NCBI GenBank assembly: GCA_036477795.1
Contig: JAZGDL010000357.1
Coordinates: 1 to 17,202 of the forward strand
Direction: 5' to 3'
Length of the DNA stretch: 17,202 nt
Source: JAZGDL01 sp036477795
GTDB taxonomy: Bacteria > Planctomycetota > Phycisphaerae > UBA1845
Positions 12,989-17,202 of this stretch are shown in pieces. Position 1 is the stretch's first letter; each line of letters starts with the position of its first letter. Below the pieces are notes generated by a model. The model was not told the origin of the DNA. It was given only the letters and a program-made list of their open reading frames with translations, and made no database searches. The position numbers and the translations under genes are program-made.

Positions 12989-14964
12989 TCGCCCACCGGC
13001 TTCGGGGGTGGGATGGGTGCCACGGGGGAAACCCACGGATTCGAATCCGTGGGCTTGTCCGCCCGTAGAGGTGATTCTCCAGCGCCCTGCCGCAACCGAA
13101 CCACCGTGGCGGATTCCCAGCGCTGGCGCTTGGGGCTCGGATTGATACTATAGCGCTCCCGACGGCCGTTCGGCCAGAAGACCTCAAGCTCGAGCGTGGT
13201 TACGCCCGGGGGCAACGCGATGTGCAACCTGTGATCAATGCTGGACTGGTAGCCCTGGTTGGGAAGGAGCCAGTGGGTGGATGCGAGAAAGGATTCTCGC
13301 ACCAGCACATCCCCGCGAACCACCACACGGGCCCCGATGGGTGAACGCCCACCGCCGGCCTCCGCAAGCTCCAGCAGCACACTCGGGCGGTCGCTCAGAT
13401 TCTCGAAGAAAACCAGCGGCCCGTTGTGCTGAACTGCAACGATGTCCACGTCACCATCGTTGTCCAGGTCCGCTGCGGCGCAGCCCCGCAGGCAGAACGA
13501 TACGCGCTTGGTGTCGCGCGCGACACCGCAGAACGATGAGGAGAACGCTTCCTCCGTTTCGACCTCCTCCAAACGCCCACGCGCAGACGTCCAAGGTCCA
13601 AGGTCCAGAGTCGAAGGTCCCCACCTTCGGACCTTTGACCTTGGACCTTTGACCTTCGACCTTTTCTGAAGATAGAGACGCGGCGGCTGGGCGTAGCGGT
13701 CCGCCGGATCATTCAGCCGGGCCACCTGGGGATAGATCTGCCCGTTGGCAACGAATACGTCCACAAGCCCGTCCTGATTGAAGTCCTGCACGCAGACGCC
13801 CCAACCCATTTCCGTTCGGTGGCGATCGAACCCGACGGCGGAGCTGTCGTCGAGAAGCATGCCCCCTTGGTTTCGATAGAAGGTGTTCTTTTCACCTGCG
13901 AAGTTGGTGGTGAACAGATCCAGCGTGCCGGATCGGTCGAAGTCGGCGGCGGCTACACCCATGCCGGATTCATGGGCTCCAGCGGCGTTGTAGGCTCCCC
14001 CCTGCTGCGGACCAACGGAAGCGAACCGCACTGCACGGGCGGGCAAAGCGCTCCCCTGCCGGGTCGCCGCTGAACAGGGGGGGCCGCCCGTGGCACCTGG
14101 TCCCTTGCCGGTGTTACTCAGATACAGGTTGGGCATCACGTCGCAGCCGACGTAAACGTCCGCATCGCCATCGGCGTCGAGATCGGCTCCGATGACGCCG
14201 AACCCGCGGAATCCCCGAGTGGCCGCCAACCCGGACTCCGTTGAGCGGTCCTCGAAGCGCCCGTTGCCCACGTTGATATACAGGGTGTCCCTCTGCCCCT
14301 CATAGCACCATGGCCCGCAGCCGGTCTCGATGCCTCGATAGAGGCACGGCCGGCCGTCACTTTCCTTCGTCGGATAGTCGTCGTAGTCGAAATGGACGTA
14401 ATTGGACACGTATATGTCGAGCATCCCGTCCCCGTCGAAATCGGCGAAGGCCGCCGAGGAGCTCCACCGTGCGTCTCCGACACCGGCTGAGCCGGTAACG
14501 TCGGTGAAGGTGCCGTCGCCGTTGTTGCGGTACAAGACATTGGGACCCCAGTTAAGAACGTAGATGTCGAAGTCGCCGTCGGCGTCGTAGTCAGCCACCG
14601 CCACGCCGCAGGACCAGGCGTTTCCGCCCACACCAGCCTGCTCGGTCACATCGACGAAGCGCCATCCTCCGACATTACGGTACAGGCGACATCCGGGGTT
14701 ACGTTTGGTCCGCCATCGAGATTCGGTGGAACCGTTGGGAACAAACAGATCGACCAGCCCGTCGCCGTCGTAGTCGATGATGCCGATCCCCTGGCCGTTT
14801 TGCTCGAGAATGGGCAACTGTGCGGGCGAGCCGCAGATGTTACGATAGTCGATACCGGGCACGTGGAGTCGGAGCTTGAAGAGAGGTCGGTCCGCCCCGG
14901 CAGCAATGGGCAAAGCTATCCAAAACAGGGTCGCGGCAGCTACGCTTCGTAATGTGTGTCGCAT
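12985..14964 (-). CDS. Secreted FG-GAP/VCBS beta-propeller protein with UnbV (ASPIC) domain, CRTAC1-type
   Basis: A 659-residue exported protein. The signal peptide is MRHTLRSVAAATLFWIALPIAAGA. At least seven FG-GAP/VCBS calcium loops follow, such as DYDGDGLVDLF (from residue 64), DYDADGDFDIY, DFDGDGMLDIY, DLDADGDADVY, DFDRSGTLDLF, DFNQDGLVDVF and DLDNDGDVDIV, forming a beta-propeller. Residues ~545-610 match the UnbV/ASPIC domain (IGARVVVRG, GYQSS, LRL-type strands, LELEVFWPNGR). The C-terminal third is interrupted in frame by five different dispersed repeats (residues ~434-459, 480-485, 554-561, 609-615, 638-644), and the stop codon lies in a sixth. Blades before residue 430 look regular. 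No good ribosome-binding site is visible before ATG 14962-14964, so the start is less certain. A role in ligand binding or adhesion outside the cell is inference. Confidence 0.85.
   Translation of the reverse strand: MRHTLRSVAAATLFWIALPIAAGADRPLFKLRLHVPGIDYRNICGSPAQLPILEQNGQGIGIIDYDGDGLVDLFVPNGSTESRWRTKRNPGCRLYRNVGGWRFVDVTEQAGVGGNAWSCGVAVADYDADGDFDIYVLNWGPNVLYRNNGDGTFTDVTGSAGVGDARWSSSAAFADFDGDGMLDIYVSNYVHFDYDDYPTKESDGRPCLYRGIETGCGPWCYEGQRDTLYINVGNGRFEDRSTESGLAATRGFRGFGVIGADLDADGDADVYVGCDVMPNLYLSNTGKGPGATGGPPCSAATRQGSALPARAVRFASVGPQQGGAYNAAGAHESGMGVAAADFDRSGTLDLFTTNFAGEKNTFYRNQGGMLLDDSSAVGFDRHRTEMGWGVCVQDFNQDGLVDVFVANGQIYPQVARLNDPADRYAQPPRLYLQKRSKVKGPRSKVRRWGPSTLDLGPWTSARGRLEEVETEEAFSSSFCGVARDTKRVSFCLRGCAAADLDNDGDVDIVAVQHNGPLVFFENLSDRPSVLLELAEAGGGRSPIGARVVVRGDVLVRESFLASTHWLLPNQGYQSSIDHRLHIALPPGVTTLELEVFWPNGRRERYSINPSPKRQRWESATVVRLRQGAGESPLRADKPTDSNPWVSPVAPIPPPKPVGE
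13032..13053. repeat. 22-bp perfect palindrome inside a CDS
   Basis: CCCACGGAT, TCGA, ATCCGTGGG: self-complementary over all 22 bases. It is read in frame in the minus-strand gene as part of PTDSNPWV. Confidence 0.85.
13120..13138. repeat. GCGCTGGCGCTTGGGGCTC repeat, copy 1
   Basis: A 19-base sequence identical to 16898-16916. In the minus-strand gene it is translated as SPKRQR. I recall this short peptide from many planctomycete proteins as a repeat by-product; that recollection cannot be checked here. Confidence 0.8.
13280..13303. repeat. 24-bp palindromic repeat, copy 6, inside the UnbV domain
   Basis: GATGCGAGAA and TTCTCGCACC with loop AGGA, with one A-C mismatch in the stem. It is translated in frame as LVRESFLAS inside the UnbV domain of the minus-strand gene. 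Confidence 0.9.
13510..13528. repeat. GGTGTCGCGCGACACC palindrome, copy 1
   Basis: A 16-bp perfect palindrome followed by GCA, identical over 19 bases to 15075-15093. It is read as part of GVARDT in the minus-strand gene. Confidence 0.85.
13587..13663. repeat. AGGTCCA-type 7-bp tandem repeat inside a CDS
   Basis: Eleven 7-bp units. The left half is AGGTCCA-like and the right half (from 13629) alternates GGACCTT and TGACCTT, so the two halves are inverted relative to each other and can pair. It is read in frame in the minus-strand gene as a Lys/Arg/Gly/Ser-rich insert (KRSKVKGPRSKV...). Confidence 0.9.
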
Positions 14965-14983
14965 ATGCGCACCGTGTGACCGG

Positions 14984-15067
14984 AAATAGCGAATAGCGAA
15001 TGTCGAATAGCGAATTCAGAAAGGGGATCGACTCTTCATTCGCCATTCGCTATTCGCAATTCGCTAT
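14984..15067. repeat. GAATAGC-type 7-bp tandem repeat, inverted halves
   Basis: Twelve 7-bp units. Units on the left read GAATAGC or close variants, and those on the right (from 15033) read TCGCTAT or close variants, giving a hairpin. It fills the gap between the carbamoyltransferase and the CRTAC1-type gene, and contains the carbamoyltransferase stop (15036-15038) and last codons. Confidence 0.9.
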
Positions 15068-16862
15068 TCTGGCGGGTGTCGCGCGACACCGCAAAGCGGG
15101 GGAGGGGTTTTGTGGTGGCGGAGGCGAGAAACGGTCCGATGGCCAGGTAGTCCAGGCGGCCGTCCTGGAAGGTGCGGACGGCGTCTTCGGGAGTGGCGAT
15201 GATGGGGGCTTCGTGCATGTTGAAGCTGGTGTTCACCACCGAAGGGATGCCCGTGATCTTGTGATAGGCGTGGATGATTTCGTACAGGCCGGGGTTGGTC
15301 TCTCGGCGGACCAGTTGGGCCCGGGCGGTGCCGTCCACGTGCACCACTGCGGGGCTGACCTCCTTCATGTAGTCGGTGCAGTCGAAGGTAATGGTCATGA
15401 ACTCGGCGGTGTGGCGGCAGCCGTCGAGGCCCTTGTAGCAGCGGTCGGCGGCTTCGGCGATGGTGGCGGGGGCGAAGGGCATGAACTCGGTGCGCTTGAG
15501 CCGCTTGTTGAGCCAACTGTTCACCGAGGGGTCGCGTGTGTCGTAGAGAATCGATCGGTTGCCCAGGGCGCGGGGGCCGAACTCCATCGGTCCGTCGAAT
15601 CGCCCGATCACCTTTCCTTCAGCCAGCAGCGCAGCCACCGCGCCGGCGATATCGTTGACCCGTTCGTACTTGATGCCGGCGCGGTCCAGTGCTTCTCGAA
15701 CACGATCGTAGCTGAAGTCGGGGCCCAGGAACATGTGTTCAACGGGCTGCGGCGGCAGGTTCGTCATGCGGCCCAGGTGGTATAGGGCTGCGCCAAGTGA
15801 CAGGCCTCCGTCATCCATGGGGGGTGCGATAAAGATTTCGGAAAAGCCCAGCTCCTTGATCTTCTGGTTTATTCGGACGTTGGCGAAGACGCCGCCGGCC
15901 AGGGCGATTTTCCGTCCGGTAGGGTCGGGAACGTGCTCGCGCACCAGGGCCAATACACGCTGTTCGGCGATGTGCTGTATGGCATAGGCCAGATCCTCAC
16001 GGGAGAATCGCTGGAAATCGGTGGCACGGATGCGGTGTACTTCCTCGAAGGTTTGCTGTGCGTCTGAACCGTGGAGCCGGTCGAAGTAGTTGCGCGATCC
16101 GCGCCGCCAGGAGCGTTCGAAGAATTCGCTCAGCGCTTCGATGCAGGTGTTGTTGTGCCTTCCATAGGCGGCCAGGCCGGTGATCTTTCCGCAATGGCGG
16201 TCGGGGTTGAAACCGAGCATGGCTGTCAAGGTTTCATAGTCTGCGCCGACGGTTAGTTCGTTGTAGTAGAACTTGCGTTTGAGAGTGAGCCTGCCGGCCC
16301 GGCCTGAGAAAACGGTGCCGGATAGACACTCGCCCACGCCGTCAACGGTTACGACGTCGGCGTCGTTGAAACCGGACAAGTAATAGGCGGTGGCGGCGTG
16401 GGCGGTGTGATGCTCGCACAAGGCGTCGTAGGGAATTGACGATTGACGATTGACGATTGACGATTGGGGATTGGGGATTGGGGATTGGGGATTGGTCCCG
16501 ACGACGCCGCTCCACCGGCCTTGGAGGGCGCGGCTGATGAACGTTTTGGTGAGCGAGGCGGCGGTTTTGGGGCTGTTCAAGCGGTTGCGCCAGGTGTTTA
16601 GGACCAGCCCGGCGTTGCGGGCGATCTTTCGACCCAGGGGCATGTCGGCGTAGCAGGTCCGGTAGCTCTCCAGGTTGAAGCGGCTGGTGATGTCCTCAAT
16701 TGTCGCCTGAGGGTAGCCCTTTTGTAGTTTTTTCCTGGTGAAGCGTTCCTCCGCGGCGGCGTAGAGGATGCGCCCGTCGGGCGCGACCAGGGCGGCGCCT
16801 GCGTTGTGGCTGTCATGCCAGCCCAACACCGGTGTCTTGATATCAGCCTGTGGGACACTCAC
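15036..16862 (-). CDS. Carbamoyltransferase, NodU/CmcH family
   Basis: A 608-residue cytoplasmic enzyme that transfers a carbamoyl group from carbamoyl phosphate (via carbamoyl-AMP) to a hydroxyl of a sugar, nodulation factor or antibiotic-like product. The N-terminal Kae1/ASKHA-like domain shows GWHDSHNAGAAL (residues 14-25), the metal-site motif HHTAHAA (151-157), VDGVGE (173-178) and LAGGVFANVRIN. The C-terminal YrdC-like part shows GRFDGPMEFGPRALGNRSIL (about 420-440) and NTSFNMHEAP (about 547). Residues 123-143 are encoded by nine 7-bp repeats, a 21-residue insert just before HHTAHAA. The tail (FAVSRDTRQNSELRIANGE) is encoded by two other repeats. The start is GTG 16860-16862; GGAGG and GAAGG upstream both come from an 8-bp repeat. 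The upstream gene overlaps by 20 bases, suggesting coupled translation. The acceptor is unknown. Confidence 0.92.
   Translation of the reverse strand: MSVPQADIKTPVLGWHDSHNAGAALVAPDGRILYAAAEERFTRKKLQKGYPQATIEDITSRFNLESYRTCYADMPLGRKIARNAGLVLNTWRNRLNSPKTAASLTKTFISRALQGRWSGVVGTNPQSPIPNPQSSIVNRQSSIPYDALCEHHTAHAATAYYLSGFNDADVVTVDGVGECLSGTVFSGRAGRLTLKRKFYYNELTVGADYETLTAMLGFNPDRHCGKITGLAAYGRHNNTCIEALSEFFERSWRRGSRNYFDRLHGSDAQQTFEEVHRIRATDFQRFSREDLAYAIQHIAEQRVLALVREHVPDPTGRKIALAGGVFANVRINQKIKELGFSEIFIAPPMDDGGLSLGAALYHLGRMTNLPPQPVEHMFLGPDFSYDRVREALDRAGIKYERVNDIAGAVAALLAEGKVIGRFDGPMEFGPRALGNRSILYDTRDPSVNSWLNKRLKRTEFMPFAPATIAEAADRCYKGLDGCRHTAEFMTITFDCTDYMKEVSPAVVHVDGTARAQLVRRETNPGLYEIIHAYHKITGIPSVVNTSFNMHEAPIIATPEDAVRTFQDGRLDYLAIGPFLASATTKPLPRFAVSRDTRQNSELRIANGE
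15075..15093. repeat. GGTGTCGCGCGACACC palindrome, copy 2
   Basis: Identical over 19 bases to 13510-13528. It is read as VSRDT in the C-terminal tail of the carbamoyltransferase. Confidence 0.85.
16434..16496. repeat. GATTGAC/GATTGGG 7-bp tandem repeat inside the carbamoyltransferase
   Basis: Nine consecutive 7-bp units: a first degenerate unit, three GATTGAC, four GATTGGG and a final GATTGGT. The total of 63 bp is 21 codons, so the frame is kept. On the minus strand it is translated as repeats of the type NPQSPIP, NPQSSIV, NRQSSIP. Unlike the other heptamer blocks it has no inverted half. Confidence 0.95.
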
Positions 16863-17202
16863 CGTGCCTTCGTGCCTCCGTGTACTCCGTAAACCCCGCG
16901 CTGGCGCTTGGGGCTCTGATCTGCCTTCGTGCCTCCGTGCCTTCGTGCCTTCTTTCCCTGAGCAGGAGCGCGTCGATGAGGAATTTCGGCCCCCAGCTTA
17001 CCAGGCAATACCGTTCGTATTCTCCGTTGATGGGCAACGCTCCGCTGAGCCCTCCGTGAAGATCGGGATTGGCCCGGTCAAGAATCTGGGCGGCCTTGAC
17101 ACGGTCCAGCAGCGTCACGGCGGCGTCCTTGTAGGTATCCTTCTTTGTGAGCTGATCGAGACGCATCCACACCACGGCTAGCTGGGCTTCGCCCGGAAGA
17201 CA
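16843..17202 (-). CDS. C-terminal end of an unidentified protein (5' end outside window)
   Basis: The frame is open from the right edge (first codons CLPGEAQLAVVWMRL) to TGA at 16843-16845, giving 119 residues. The part up to about residue 77 looks like genuine protein: helical segments (DAAVTLLDRVKAAQILD) followed by GGLSGALPINGEYERY and SWGPKFLIDALLLRE. This resembles the last helices of alpha/alpha-toroid proteins (terpene-cyclase-like or glycoside-hydrolase-like) found in polysaccharide loci; that is a weak, memory-based match. The final ~40 residues (RHEGTEARRQ..., APSASAG..., TEARRHGE) are translation of an 8-bp tandem repeat and the GCGCTGGCG repeat, so the original stop has probably been displaced. 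It overlaps the carbamoyltransferase start by 20 bases, so the two are probably cotranscribed. Confidence 0.68.
   Translation of the reverse strand, partial: CLPGEAQLAVVWMRLDQLTKKDTYKDAAVTLLDRVKAAQILDRANPDLHGGLSGALPINGEYERYCLVSWGPKFLIDALLLRERRHEGTEARRQIRAPSASAGFTEYTEARRHGECPTG
16863..16951. repeat. CGTGCCTT 8-bp tandem repeat split by a GCGCTGGCG element
   Basis: CGTGCCTT-type octamers occur at 16863-16886 and again at 16921-16951. Between them, at 16898-16916, is the 19-base sequence also present at 13120-13138. The layout suggests that one repeat inserted into another. On the minus strand the octamers supply GGAGG and GAAGG just upstream of the carbamoyltransferase GTG. Confidence 0.87.

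Noticed and set aside
15000..15785. 261-residue plus-strand frame opposite the carbamoyltransferase
   Set aside because: Antisense shadow rich in Gly and Val; no domain, and the carbamoyltransferase motifs are clear.

Overview
The window is high-GC bacterial DNA that most resembles a Planctomycetota chromosome (Phycisphaerae-like or an uncultured relative). This rests on gene types and repeats, not on a database match. The pointers are planctomycete-style dockerin-like modules with a paired-cysteine loop, a PEP-CTERM-like exosortase substrate, a secreted FG-GAP/UnbV (CRTAC1-type) protein, and many short palindromes and 7-bp tandem repeats.

Layout. 1-974 is the 3' end of gyrA (+). 975-1384 is non-coding and holds a MITE-like block of palindromes. 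1385-1987 (-) is a GNAT acetyltransferase. 2253-2711 (+) is a small protein with a C-terminal membrane anchor. 2832-3194 (-) is a STAS-domain protein. 3405-3623 (+) is a small lipoprotein. 3727-5124 (-) is a hydantoinase/dihydropyrimidinase-family enzyme, directly downstream of rplU (5161-5505, -). 5840-6730 (-) is an orphan sugar ABC transporter permease. 7097-7879, 8218-10041 and 10091-12898 (+) encode three exported proteins: a PEP-CTERM-like protein, a dockerin/InlB-like/Ig-like modular protein, and a zinc metalloprotease with a C-terminal dockerin-like module. 12985-14964 (-) is the CRTAC1-type protein, 15036-16862 (-) a NodU/CmcH-type carbamoyltransferase, and 16843-17202 (-) the 3' end of a further gene that overlaps the carbamoyltransferase start.

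How the genes relate. The last two genes look like part of a polysaccharide or secondary-metabolite locus that continues beyond the right edge. The three + strand exported proteins may form a secreted or surface module. The remainder is housekeeping or unconnected.

The most striking feature is the repeats. At least eight families are present: a 24-bp palindrome in six copies, CT-NN-AG-centred palindromes, four different 7-bp tandem repeats, an 8-bp tandem repeat, and several short dispersed sequences. They cluster at gene 3' ends and occupy all four convergent gene junctions. Several read through into coding sequence, so stop codons and C-terminal tails of gyrA, the permease, the carbamoyltransferase, the CRTAC1-type gene and the edge gene are repeat-derived. 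A block of exactly nine heptamers (21 codons) sits in frame inside the carbamoyltransferase. No CRISPR, tRNA, rRNA or transposase gene was seen.
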